Counted from the first letter of the stretch, positions 7,338 through 14,260 are shown. The stretch: 17,045 nucleotides of DNA from Gaiellasilicea sp031371615 (GCA_031371615.1 JANMJY010000273.1:1-17045), one strand, 5' to 3'. Translations and numbers: made by a program. The notes: generated by a model not told the origin, from the letters alone.

Positions 7338-8825
7338 CTAACCCGAATAGTTCTGGGGAGGTTGCGGTTCAGCGTAGACGGTCGGGTTGCCCGGCCAGCC
7401 GACCGGCACCGACGTGATCGTGGGAAATTCGTGGGTCTGGACCGACTGCGCCAGCACGAAGGTGCCGGTCACCATTGGGCCGTCGAACTGGGCCGAGGAA
7501 CCGACGTCGACGGTGTTCGTCGCGTAGACACTGCCCTGGTAGTAGGCGGAGTTCGCGAGCGCGACGCTGTTCCCGGCGCCGTTCGCGATGATCCCCAGGT
7601 TGTCCACGTTTGGGTTCCAGGCGGAGTAGCTGCACGAGCCGGCCGAAACGGCGCCGCACAGCTGGGAGGAGCCGTTGATCGTGAACGTCCCGGACACGTA
7701 GAGCGTCGCCAGCCCGTCGTACTCGTTGACGGCGTTGTTCGAGATCAGGACGGAGCCGTCGATGAAGATGACCCCCCTGACGGTGAGCTTCTTCGTCGTG
7801 TTGTTCCACGAGAGCTCGCCGAGCAGATCGGTGGCGTTGGGCGCGACATCGTAGTAGCGGCAGGTGTAGTTCGAGCCCGGCGTCAGGTTGAACGTGCCCG
7901 CGCTGTTGTTCATCGTCGTCGACCCGGCCGACTCGAAGGCAGTGAGCGCGATCCCGGAGTAACCGCTGCCGCAGAACTGCGTCGGCCCCGGCTTCGCGTT
8001 CGTGTACCAGAACGCAAAGTCCGCGGTCGGACCCGTGCCGGGAGCCGTCCCGCTCAGGATCGTGGTGGCGTTCACGCGGGTCGCCGCGGTGCAGGGGCTC
8101 GTCCAGGCGCCGCTCCCACCGATGCGGCAGCCGAGCCCGACTTGCGCCTGCTCGATCTTGTTCGCGACCGTGCCGATGGCTCCGGTGCCGAGGAACTGGA
8201 TGTGCTCGCCGACGTAGAGCCCGGTCAGGTTCGGGGCAGCCGCTTTGACGATCGAGGATGTGTTGTCGAGGCAAAGGTCGCCGAGGATGAACATCGACGC
8301 ATCGACCGCCACGCTGTTGCTGAGCGTGACGTCACACGTTCCCCCCGTGTTCTTGGCGAACAGGTAGTTCCAGGCGTTCGAGTTCAGCTGCTGGGTCAGC
8401 GTCGGCTGGATCTTGATGGTCGAGGTGGCCTCGCGGCGCACGGTGGCGGTCTTGCCCGTGGGATCGGTGACGAGCCCGACGCCGTGCATGATCCACTGGT
8501 GACCGGTGAGGACGCCCCAGAACTTCACCGTCCCGCCCTCGTACTGGAGAACGTAGTTCGGGTCATTCGTCGGCTCCGTGGCCGGCAGCGTGGACTGCGA
8601 GAGCGCGTCGTTCGACGGCTTCGAGACCACGGCGGCAGCGTTTGCGAGCCCCGCCTCAGCGAGTGCGTACGCGATCTGATCCGCCTTGGAGCGATCCGCG
8701 CCGCGCGAGTTCGACGTCGTGTACTGGATCGCCGCCGTCAGCGTGGTGGTCGTAACGAGCAGCGTGAGCAGCGTGAAGACCAGGCTGAAGCCCCCCTCGC
8801 CGCGGAGCAGGCGAAGCCGGCTCAT
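7338..8825 (-). CDS. PilX-like minor pilin with large beta-rich ectodomain (copy 2)
   Basis: This 495-residue paralogue of the downstream gene begins MSRLRLLRGEGGFSLVFTLL, with cleavage predicted after G12 and F at +5 instead of Glu. AYALAEAGLANAAA repeats the PilX signature. The ectodomain shares with copy 1 the blocks LGELSWN, GVIFIDGS, ATLYVSGTFTI, LCG and a late gap-rich beta region (SVYATNTVDV). It also shares the cysteine pattern GLGC..., SPC, QFC, YTC, LCG...SC. ATG 8825 overlaps the stop of the upstream minor pilin gene in ATGA, which fixes the start. As a pair with copy 1 it probably builds a heteromeric tip or adhesin; no adhesive ligand can be read from the sequence. Confidence 0.8.
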   Translation of the reverse strand: MSRLRLLRGEGGFSLVFTLLTLLVTTTTLTAAIQYTTSNSRGADRSKADQIAYALAEAGLANAAAVVSKPSNDALSQSTLPATEPTNDPNYVLQYEGGTVKFWGVLTGHQWIMHGVGLVTDPTGKTATVRREATSTIKIQPTLTQQLNSNAWNYLFAKNTGGTCDVTLSNSVAVDASMFILGDLCLDNTSSIVKAAAPNLTGLYVGEHIQFLGTGAIGTVANKIEQAQVGLGCRIGGSGAWTSPCTAATRVNATTILSGTAPGTGPTADFAFWYTNAKPGPTQFCGSGYSGIALTAFESAGSTTMNNSAGTFNLTPGSNYTCRYYDVAPNATDLLGELSWNNTTKKLTVRGVIFIDGSVLISNNAVNEYDGLATLYVSGTFTINGSSQLCGAVSAGSCSYSAWNPNVDNLGIIANGAGNSVALANSAYYQGSVYATNTVDVGSSAQFDGPMVTGTFVLAQSVQTHEFPTITSVPVGWPGNPTVYAEPQPPQNYSG

Positions 8826-9370
8826 GTGCGCGTGCTGTTCCGCAGCACGATGTTGTCCGAGAGCACGTACGAGGAAATCGTCTTCGAGCCCAACACGTTC
8901 ACCGGCAGGTTGACGGTGAGGTACGCGAGGCTGGAGGTGCTCTGAGCGCTGTACGTGAAGACCACCGACTGGTTGATCGAGCCGGCCCACGTGCGGCCGG
9001 TGCCACTGCAGCTCCCGCCCTGGTAGCGCCAGAGATCCCAGCGGCTTCCGTTCGCCTTCGTGCACCACGTGATCGACGTCAGGCCGCCCGCCGTCGGGCA
9101 GGTGGAGGGAATCGTGAGCGTCGCCGTCGTCCCGCCTCCGGAGATGGCGACCGATTGCGCGCAGTGGACCTCGCGCCGCAGGCGGTCGAGCCCGATCCGG
9201 GCGTCTGTCTGGGCCTGAAAGCGTCGGTTCATGTCGACTTCGGAGTTGGTGGCGCTCACGAGCAAGATGCTGACCGAGGCCATGACGCTGGCCAGGATCG
9301 ACATCGAGACGATGAGCTCGATCAAGGAGTAGCCGCGCTCATCGCCGAGCCGCGCGCGGATCCACCTCAA
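8822..9370 (-). CDS. PilW/PulJ-like minor pilin
   Basis: This 182-residue prepilin has the leader RWIRARLGDERG followed by YSLIELIVSMSI. Cleavage is expected after G13, leaving the canonical Glu at +5 and a standard N-terminal pilin helix. QAQTDARIGLDRLRREVHCA after the helix is typical of PilW/GspJ proteins. The globular part has four cysteines (HCA, TCP, WCT, SCS). The start is read as TTG at 9370, overlapping the previous stop in TTGA, with GAGG five bases ahead; no ATG or GTG fits. It lies between the PASTA gene and the first PilX-like gene. A minor pilin that primes assembly together with the two PilX-like proteins is the simplest role. Confidence 0.83.
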   Translation of the reverse strand: MRWIRARLGDERGYSLIELIVSMSILASVMASVSILLVSATNSEVDMNRRFQAQTDARIGLDRLRREVHCAQSVAISGGGTTATLTIPSTCPTAGGLTSITWCTKANGSRWDLWRYQGGSCSGTGRTWAGSINQSVVFTYSAQSTSSLAYLTVNLPVNVLGSKTISSYVLSDNIVLRNSTRT

Positions 9371-10239
9371 CGTGACCTCGCCTCCACCTCCGTTAGGGCG
9401 TGCCGGGCAATCTGCTCGCTTCGCGCGCCGACACCCCAGAGCTTCTGAACGCGCGCGTCGATCGCGACGAGTGTGCGGAGCGCCTCGGCGCCGTCCGACC
9501 AGCCGAACCCGGCGCCCGTGACGATCCAGTTGTGCTGGTACAGCCAGTGGTTGACGTTCGCCGGTGTGCGCTGCGGGTGCGCCTCGACCCAGGCGGCGAG
9601 CCGCTTCGCGCGGACGGACAACAGGATCTCGTCGGTCGGCTCCTTCGAGGCGCCGGCGACGGTGAAGGCGGGCTTGCGGACGGACGGCTTGGCGGCGGGC
9701 TTCGTGGTGGGCTTCGCCGCCGGCTTCGCGACCGGAGCGGTCTTCACGGCGGCCGCGGGCTGCGCCTTCCGGGGCTTCGGCTTGGCTACGCCGAAGACGC
9801 GGGCCGCCTTGCCGGGATAGGGCGAGACGTTCTCGGGCACACCCTCCTGCTTGTAGGCGCCGTTCCGGCTCAGCCGAAGCACGATGGTCGGAGCGCCGTC
9901 GGGAACGAGACGGGTGCCGGGCACCGGGCTCTGTGAGACGACAATGTTGGCGGCGAACCCGGGCACGCCGCCCTCGACGCGCCAGGCAAAGCCGTGCTGC
10001 TCGAGCGTGCCCTTCGCGAACACGTAGGCCTGCTTGCGGACGTCGGGCACGACGAGCGGGTCGGGCGCGGCGGCAACGACCGGCGTCGCCGGCGTCGCTG
10101 TCGGCGTCGAAACCGTCGAGCTCGCCGCGTAGGCGATCGTGGCCATGCAGAGGCCGACACCGCACGCGATAGCGGCGGCGCGCGGCATGCGTCCGAAGAC
10201 TCCCGCAGTCATACGAGGTACGTCGGCAGAACGGGCCAC
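9367..10239 (-). CDS. Membrane-anchored PASTA-domain protein
   Basis: This 290-residue protein has one hydrophobic anchor at about 21-38. A single PASTA-like domain follows at about 63-124, starting VVPDVRKQAYVFAKGTLEQH and containing NIVVSQSPVPGTRLVPDG, the usual PASTA core. A Lys/Pro/Ala-rich linker (151-190) then leads to a C-terminal helical domain (about 200-290) that I do not recognise. PASTA domains bind peptidoglycan or muropeptides in Ser/Thr kinases and penicillin-binding proteins; here no kinase or transpeptidase domain is attached. The GTG start has a very strong GAGGGGGG site eight bases upstream, favouring it over ATG 10212 and 10188. It lies between a wall hydrolase and the minor pilins, so it probably links the pilus machine to the wall. 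Confidence 0.8.
   Translation of the reverse strand: MARSADVPRMTAGVFGRMPRAAAIACGVGLCMATIAYAASSTVSTPTATPATPVVAAAPDPLVVPDVRKQAYVFAKGTLEQHGFAWRVEGGVPGFAANIVVSQSPVPGTRLVPDGAPTIVLRLSRNGAYKQEGVPENVSPYPGKAARVFGVAKPKPRKAQPAAAVKTAPVAKPAAKPTTKPAAKPSVRKPAFTVAGASKEPTDEILLSVRAKRLAAWVEAHPQRTPANVNHWLYQHNWIVTGAGFGWSDGAEALRTLVAIDARVQKLWGVGARSEQIARHALTEVEARSR
9376..9379 (-). promoter_or_regulatory. Ribosome binding site deciding the TTG start of the PilW-like gene
   Basis: On the minus strand GAGG lies five bases before TTG 9370-9368, with a further GGAGG a little upstream. The codons before TTG are GTC and ACG, which are not starts, so this site supports the TTG. Confidence 0.5.
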
Positions 10240-10243
10240 GAAC

Positions 10244-11710
10244 TCAACCCCCCTCGAGAGTGAACTCGACGACGTCCCCGCCGACCTGATCCGGCTGTCC
10301 CTCCGGGACGACCGAGAAGACCGGCGTCGTCCGTATCGTCGACTCCAGCGACTGGTCCTGCCAGGTGAACGCGAGCCCCGCGAACTCCTGGAACCAGGGC
10401 ATCTCCTGCGGGTAGCGGGACGGCCTCAGCCCGAGGTGGAGGTGCGGCCCGGTCGAGTTGCCGGTCGAGCCGACGAGCCCGACCCATTGCCCTGCTGTGA
10501 CGAGCGCGCCCGCCTGGAGGCCCGGATCGCGGAAGGAGAGGTGGCAGTAGATCCACTCGAGGCCGTCAAGGGAGCGGAGCGACAGGCCGATGCCGCAGCG
10601 TCCGTCATCGACGAGCGCGAGCACGAGCGCGTCGCTGAGTGCGAACACCGGCGCCCCGGCCGGCGCGGCGATGTCCGCGGCGGGATAGTCGTGATGGTGG
10701 TGGCCGACCGAGACGAGGCCGGAGCCACCGCCGACCGGGAACACGTAGCCGTCTGCGCGGGTCGGCATCCGGAGCATCGCCGCCGCCGCCGGCGCGAACG
10801 ACGCGGAGTGTGCACCGGTGCGGGCGTCCTCCAGCGCCAGTTGCGCCTGGCCCAGTTCGGCGCGCAGCCGCTCGACCTCGGTGCTGGCCGCCGCCCGTTC
10901 CTGGTCGGCCTGGAAGGCTTCCGCCTCCTTGGGGATCCGGTCGGAGATGAGCTGGTCGAGGTTCCCGGACTCCCGCGCGAGCGTGTCGGCGCGAGCGGTC
11001 AACTCGGTCTCGCGCGACTCGGCTGCGCCGAGCTGCTCGCTCAATGCAGCAACCTGCTTCTGCGCGGTTTCGAGCGCGATCGCGATCCGGTCGAGCGAGA
11101 AGACTGCGTCAGCGCTGCCACCGCCGCCGAAGACCGCCGCCAGCGCGAGCACGTCGTCGACGTACCACTGCGCGTGGTTGTAGGCGAAGATCCCGCGAGA
11201 GATGTCGGCCCGGCCCCCTGCGGCCGCGAGGTAGCGCGCGGCGGAGTGGACGGCGTCGTCTGCGTTCCACGGGTCGGAGATCCCATCGCCGCTCGCGTCC
11301 ATACCCCAGCGCAGCCAGGTGTCTGGCATGAACTGCATCCAGCCGACCGCCCCGGCAGAACTCGGGCCCATGTTGCGGCCGAAATTGGACTCGATCTTGT
11401 TGATCGCCGCGAGCACCTGCCACGGGATCCCGTAGGCGGCGCCTGCGCGCACCCAGACGGATTGCAGCTGCTCATACGAGATCTCGCTCATCGGCAGGAA
11501 CTGCCCGTCGAACGCTGCCGGGGGCAGCAATAGGCCACCGGGCTGGTTCGGCGTCTCCGCCGGCGGGAGATTCAACAGCGCGGCGGGCGCCTCAGGCACC
11601 ACGGCAAACGTGTCGGTGGGCGCATCGGGCACGAGGGCGAACGTGTCGGCGGAGGCTGTTCCGGCCCCGAGCGCGGCCGCGAGCAGTGCAACGGCGAGCA
11701 GGGTGCGCAT
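10244..11710 (-). CDS. Secreted lytic transglycosylase / M23 endopeptidase fusion
   Basis: This 488-residue exported wall hydrolase has two catalytic domains. A signal peptide spans 1-21 (cleavage near ASA/DTF). A lytic transglycosylase domain at about 80-190 has AINKIESNFG with catalytic Glu 107, then GAVGWMQFMPDTW and IFAYNHAQWYV, typical of soluble SLT/MltB-like enzymes. A coiled coil at about 203-298 follows. An M23 (LytM) domain at about 318-430 has zinc ligands H340 and D346 (HDYPAADIAAP), H390 (YCHL) and HLH 423-425. The first domain would cut glycan strands and the second the peptide bridges. Both active sites look intact. The ATG overlaps the pilT stop (TGATG). It probably opens the wall for pilus assembly, since the gene lies inside the pilus operon. 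Confidence 0.9.
   Translation of the reverse strand: MRTLLAVALLAAALGAGTASADTFALVPDAPTDTFAVVPEAPAALLNLPPAETPNQPGGLLLPPAAFDGQFLPMSEISYEQLQSVWVRAGAAYGIPWQVLAAINKIESNFGRNMGPSSAGAVGWMQFMPDTWLRWGMDASGDGISDPWNADDAVHSAARYLAAAGGRADISRGIFAYNHAQWYVDDVLALAAVFGGGGSADAVFSLDRIAIALETAQKQVAALSEQLGAAESRETELTARADTLARESGNLDQLISDRIPKEAEAFQADQERAAASTEVERLRAELGQAQLALEDARTGAHSASFAPAAAAMLRMPTRADGYVFPVGGGSGLVSVGHHHHDYPAADIAAPAGAPVFALSDALVLALVDDGRCGIGLSLRSLDGLEWIYCHLSFRDPGLQAGALVTAGQWVGLVGSTGNSTGPHLHLGLRPSRYPQEMPWFQEFAGLAFTWQDQSLESTIRTTPVFSVVPEGQPDQVGGDVVEFTLEGG
10248..10255 (-). promoter_or_regulatory. Strong ribosome binding site for the PASTA gene
   Basis: GAGGGGGG on the minus strand lies inside the last codons of the upstream hydrolase gene and eight bases before GTG 10239. 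It decides the GTG start against the two in-frame downstream ATG codons, which have no comparable site. Confidence 0.55.
11582..11647 (-). repeat. Tandem 11-residue duplication in the hydrolase N-terminus
   Basis: Just after the signal peptide, DTFALVPDAPT is followed by DTFAVVPEAPA. The two units differ at a few positions and the DNA copies are similar, so this is a short in-frame tandem duplication in a low-complexity spacer before the transglycosylase domain. Confidence 0.7.
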
Positions 11711-12876
11711 CAGGCGCCTGCAGGGCGGGCGACACGCAGCACGGGAACGTCTACTTGCGCCGCGGCCTCCTCCCGAGCCAGTACCTGAGCGACGTCAGCG
11801 CCCTGCTGCTTGACCGCGTGATCGAGCGCGACGAGAAAGTCGTGGTGGTTGGAGGACGCGTTCGCGGCGATCTCGCGCTCGACGCTGCCGGCCAGGACGT
11901 GTTCGATCAACGCCTGCTGGAAGGTCTGCATCTCAAAGAAGGCGCCCTCGGCGACGGCGTCGGGGATCTCCTCGGTGCGCTCCTCGCGGATCAGGTCGGA
12001 GATCCGGGCGTTCATGACCATCACCTCAACCGCAGCGACACGGCCTCCGCCCACACGTGGCAGGAGCCGCTGGCTGATCACCCCGCGCAGCACGCCCGCG
12101 AGCACCGAGCGAATCTGCTGCTGCTTTCCGGTCGGGAAGAACTCGATCATGCGGCCGACGGTCTCGGCAGCGTCGATCGTGTGCAGCGTCGAGAAGACGA
12201 GATGGCCCGACTCGGCGGCCTGAAGCGCGGTCTGAGCCGTCTCCGCGTCGCGGAGCTCGCCGATCAGGATCGTGTCGGGGTCCTGACGGAGCACTCGCCG
12301 AAGGCCCTGGGCGAAGCTCTCCGTGTCGAGCCCGACCTCACGCTGGTTGACGATGCAGTTGCGATCGGGGTGGAGAATCTCGATCGGGTCTTCGATCGTG
12401 ACGATGTGCTGATAGCGCGTGCGGTTGATGTGGTCGAGCATCGACGCGAGGGTCGTCGTCTTGCCCGAGCCGGTCGCACCGGTGCAGAGCACCAGGCCGC
12501 GGTGCTCCTCGGCGAGCCGCTTCACGCCGGGCGGCAGGTTCAGCGCCTCGAAGCTCGGCACCTCGCGCGGGATCACCCGGAAGGCGAACGAGATGTTGCC
12601 GCGCTGGCGATAGGCGTTGACACGGAACCGCGGCAGGCCCTCCGCCGTGTAGGCGATGTCGAGGTCGCCGCTCTCGTGAAACGTCTTCAGCCGCTCGGGT
12701 GTGACGCGCGTCACCGCCTCGAGCGCCGCGAGCAGGTTCTGCTCGGTCAACGCCGGGCAGTCCTCGAGAGGCGCGATCGCGCCATCGCGGCGCAGCATCG
12801 GCGGCTGGTCCAGCTTGAAGTGGATGTCGCTCGCGCCGAGTTCGACGGCGCGCCGGAGGAGAGAGTTCAGGTCCAT
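11710..12876 (-). CDS. pilT: PilT pilus retraction ATPase
   Basis: This is a 388-residue ATPase of the PilT family that disassembles the pilus and generates pulling force. The N-domain starts MDLNSLLRRAVELGASDIHF, the usual PilT opening. The core has Walker A GATGSGKT (133-140), aspartate box IEDPIE (161-166), Walker B ILIGE (203-207) and histidine box GHLVFSTLHT (224-233). The retraction motif AIRNLIRE appears as NARISDLIREER (289-300). No tetracysteine is present, unlike PilB. The C-terminal tail after ~340 is slightly long. I chose ATG 12876 because it gives the family N-terminus; the frame is open upstream into the flavoprotein gene but that part is arginine/serine-rich shadow. No clear ribosome site is seen. 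Confidence 0.93.
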   Translation of the reverse strand: MDLNSLLRRAVELGASDIHFKLDQPPMLRRDGAIAPLEDCPALTEQNLLAALEAVTRVTPERLKTFHESGDLDIAYTAEGLPRFRVNAYRQRGNISFAFRVIPREVPSFEALNLPPGVKRLAEEHRGLVLCTGATGSGKTTTLASMLDHINRTRYQHIVTIEDPIEILHPDRNCIVNQREVGLDTESFAQGLRRVLRQDPDTILIGELRDAETAQTALQAAESGHLVFSTLHTIDAAETVGRMIEFFPTGKQQQIRSVLAGVLRGVISQRLLPRVGGGRVAAVEVMVMNARISDLIREERTEEIPDAVAEGAFFEMQTFQQALIEHVLAGSVEREIAANASSNHHDFLVALDHAVKQQGADVAQVLAREEAAAQVDVPVLRVARPAGA

Positions 12877-12916
12877 AAGGCGTCGCGTGAGGAATCGGCA
12901 GGTTCGCTGCCATGCT

Positions 12917-14017
12917 TTAGAGCCGTGCGAGCAGGCGGAGCGGCGGGCGGGCGAAACCGGGTGCATCACTCGGATGAGTGAGGTCGCCCGAGAGGAGCCC
13001 AGCGACCACACGCGACACCGGCGGCAGGCGCGCGATCTCGAACGCTGCGCGGGGGTGGCGGTCGAGAATGAGCTTCGCCTTCCACGATGTCTCAGCGAAG
13101 CGGCCGAGCACCGCATGGAGCTCGTTCTCGTAGTCCTCGAGCCGGCCCGCGAGGATCGCGGCAGCCGCGAGACGGGCCGAGACGAGCGCTTCGTAGATGC
13201 CGTCGCCCGAGAGCGGATCAACGAGTCCGGCGGCGTCGCCGACGAGGAGGACGGAACCGCGGCGCGCAGCGCTCGTACTACGCATCGGGAGGCGCCGGCC
13301 GTGCAGGTCGGTCAGGCCGCCGATGTCGATGTCGTACGCCAGGCAGAGCCGGTGCAGATGCTCGCGTAGCCTCGGCCCCTCGCTCGCCCACCCGCCGACG
13401 CCGTAATTGGCCTGACCGTCCTTGGGGAAGACCCAGCCGTAGCCGCCGGGCACGACGCCGACCTCGACCGTGGCGCGCCCTTGTTGACGGGCCGGCAGCG
13501 GCCCATTGCCCTCGAGCGCGATCCCGTAGACGATCCCGCCGCCGATGCCGGCGGCGCGCGCGAGCTTCCCGTTCACGCCGTCGGCCCCCACGATCGCCGG
13601 CGCTCCGACGCGCTTGCCGCCGACGGTGAGCTCCGCTCCGTCCGGTCCGATCGTTAGACCTTCGACCGTGACACCATCGCGAAAGTCCGCTCCGGCGGCG
13701 GCAGCCTGCTCGGCCAGGAAGGCGTCGAGCCGCCGCCTCCGGGTCATCAGGACGAGCGGCCTCTCGGCCCGGCGCTCGAAGCGCTTCCGGTAGCGGAGGC
13801 GCACCTCGAGCGTCCGCACGACGTCCTCGACGACGGGGTCGATGGCGCACGGCAACTCGCGCACCGCGCGTCCCGTCACGCCCCCGCCGCAGGGCTTGTC
13901 GCGCGGAAAGCGGGCGCGGTCGGCGAGCAGCACTCGAGCCCCCTCGCGAGCGAGCCGGATCGCCGTCGCCGAGCCTGCGGGCCCCGCCCCGACGACGATC
14001 GCGTCGAACCGCTCCAT
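12917..14017 (-). CDS. Geranylgeranyl-reductase family FAD oxidoreductase
   Basis: This 366-residue flavoprotein has the N-terminal dinucleotide fold VVGAGPAGSATAIRLA (8-23), then the family motif KPCGGGVTGRA (41-51) and the second FAD motif GDAAGLVDPLSGDGIYEAL. All are typical of GGR-like enzymes, which reduce isoprenoid double bonds in lipids or quinones. GxGxxG and the DG-rich segment VGADGVNGKLARAAG are intact. It is the first gene of the minus-strand set and ends 40 bases before pilT, so it may be co-transcribed with the pilus genes although its function is metabolic. There is no convincing ribosome site at ATG 14017. Substrate (menaquinone side chain, polyprenyl carrier, carotenoid) cannot be told from the sequence. 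Confidence 0.88.
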   Translation of the reverse strand: MERFDAIVVGAGPAGSATAIRLAREGARVLLADRARFPRDKPCGGGVTGRAVRELPCAIDPVVEDVVRTLEVRLRYRKRFERRAERPLVLMTRRRRLDAFLAEQAAAAGADFRDGVTVEGLTIGPDGAELTVGGKRVGAPAIVGADGVNGKLARAAGIGGGIVYGIALEGNGPLPARQQGRATVEVGVVPGGYGWVFPKDGQANYGVGGWASEGPRLREHLHRLCLAYDIDIGGLTDLHGRRLPMRSTSAARRGSVLLVGDAAGLVDPLSGDGIYEALVSARLAAAAILAGRLEDYENELHAVLGRFAETSWKAKLILDRHPRAAFEIARLPPVSRVVAGLLSGDLTHPSDAPGFARPPLRLLARL

Positions 14018-14024
14018 CCCACGG

Positions 14025-14030
14025 ATCGTA
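14025..14030 (-). promoter_or_regulatory. Possible -10 box for a leaderless transcript
   Basis: TACGAT on the minus strand ends seven bases before ATG 14017. That spacing would place the transcription start at or near the ATG, giving a leaderless mRNA, which is common in Actinomycetota. I see no good -35 box at 17-18 bases, so this is tentative. Confidence 0.35.
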
Positions 14031-14045
14031 CGCCTGTCCTCCGGC

Positions 14046-14051
14046 TACACT
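14046..14051 (+). promoter_or_regulatory. Possible -10 box of tRNA-Tyr
   Basis: TACACT within GCTACACT lies 12 bases before the tRNA. The same GCTA-S-ACT motif precedes the tRNA-Thr, which supports it. No clear -35 box is seen. Confidence 0.4.
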
Positions 14052-14063
14052 CCCCAGTCGCGC

Positions 14064-14145
14064 GCAGGGGTGCCCGAGCGGCCAAAGGGAGCGGGCTGTA
14101 AACCCGCCGGCTCAGCCTACGAAGGTTCGAATCCTTCCCCCTGCA
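14064..14145 (+). tRNA. tRNA-Tyr (anticodon GTA)
   Basis: Acceptor GCAGGGG (14064-14070) pairs with CCCCTGC (14138-14144), with discriminator A at 14145. The anticodon stem GCGGG/CCCGC (14091-14107) encloses loop CTGTAAA with anticodon GTA at 14098-14100. The T arm is GAAGG-TTCGAAT-CCTTC. A long variable arm gives 82 bases in all, as expected for bacterial tyrosine tRNA. The CCA end is not encoded. Confidence 0.95.
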
Positions 14146-14153
14146 TTGATTGG

Positions 14154-14200
14154 GGCGCAATCGGGATCGGGATCTGCGGAAGCAGATCCCGATACGCGCC
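14154..14200 (+). repeat. Long hairpin in the spacer between the two tRNAs
   Basis: ATCGGGATCTGC (14166-14177) pairs perfectly over 12 bases with GCAGATCCCGAT (14182-14193) around a GGAA loop, a GNRA-type tetraloop. GGCGC (14154-14158) and GCGCC (14196-14200) can extend the structure. A second small hairpin, GACCC/GGGTC (14203-14217), follows. There is no T run. It may end or process the tRNA-Tyr transcript, or be a small repeat element. Confidence 0.6.
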
Positions 14201-14254
14201 AAGACCCCTGAAGGGTCGCTGCGCTCCCAAGACCAGTGGGGCGGATCCGGGCGC

Positions 14255-14260
14255 TAGACT
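14255..14260 (+). promoter_or_regulatory. Possible -10 box of tRNA-Thr
   Basis: TAGACT in GCTAGACT lies 10 bases before the tRNA and matches the motif before tRNA-Tyr. This suggests that the two tRNAs have separate promoters. No clear -35 box is seen. Confidence 0.4.

Noticed and set aside
7098..8945. 615-residue open frame on the + strand opposite the PilX-like genes
   Set aside because: Arg/Val/Asp-rich shadow composition with no recognisable domain; the minus-strand genes are clear.
10139..11533. 464-residue open frame on the + strand opposite the hydrolase
   Set aside because: The opposite strand carries intact transglycosylase and M23 motifs; this frame looks like a high-GC shadow.
11686..12981. 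431-residue open frame on the + strand opposite pilT
   Set aside because: Shadow of pilT; no motif and unusual Arg/Glu/Asp composition.
12877..13221. N-terminal extension of the pilT frame
   Set aside because: Arg/Ser-rich and overlaps the flavoprotein gene; the PilT family begins at ATG 12876.
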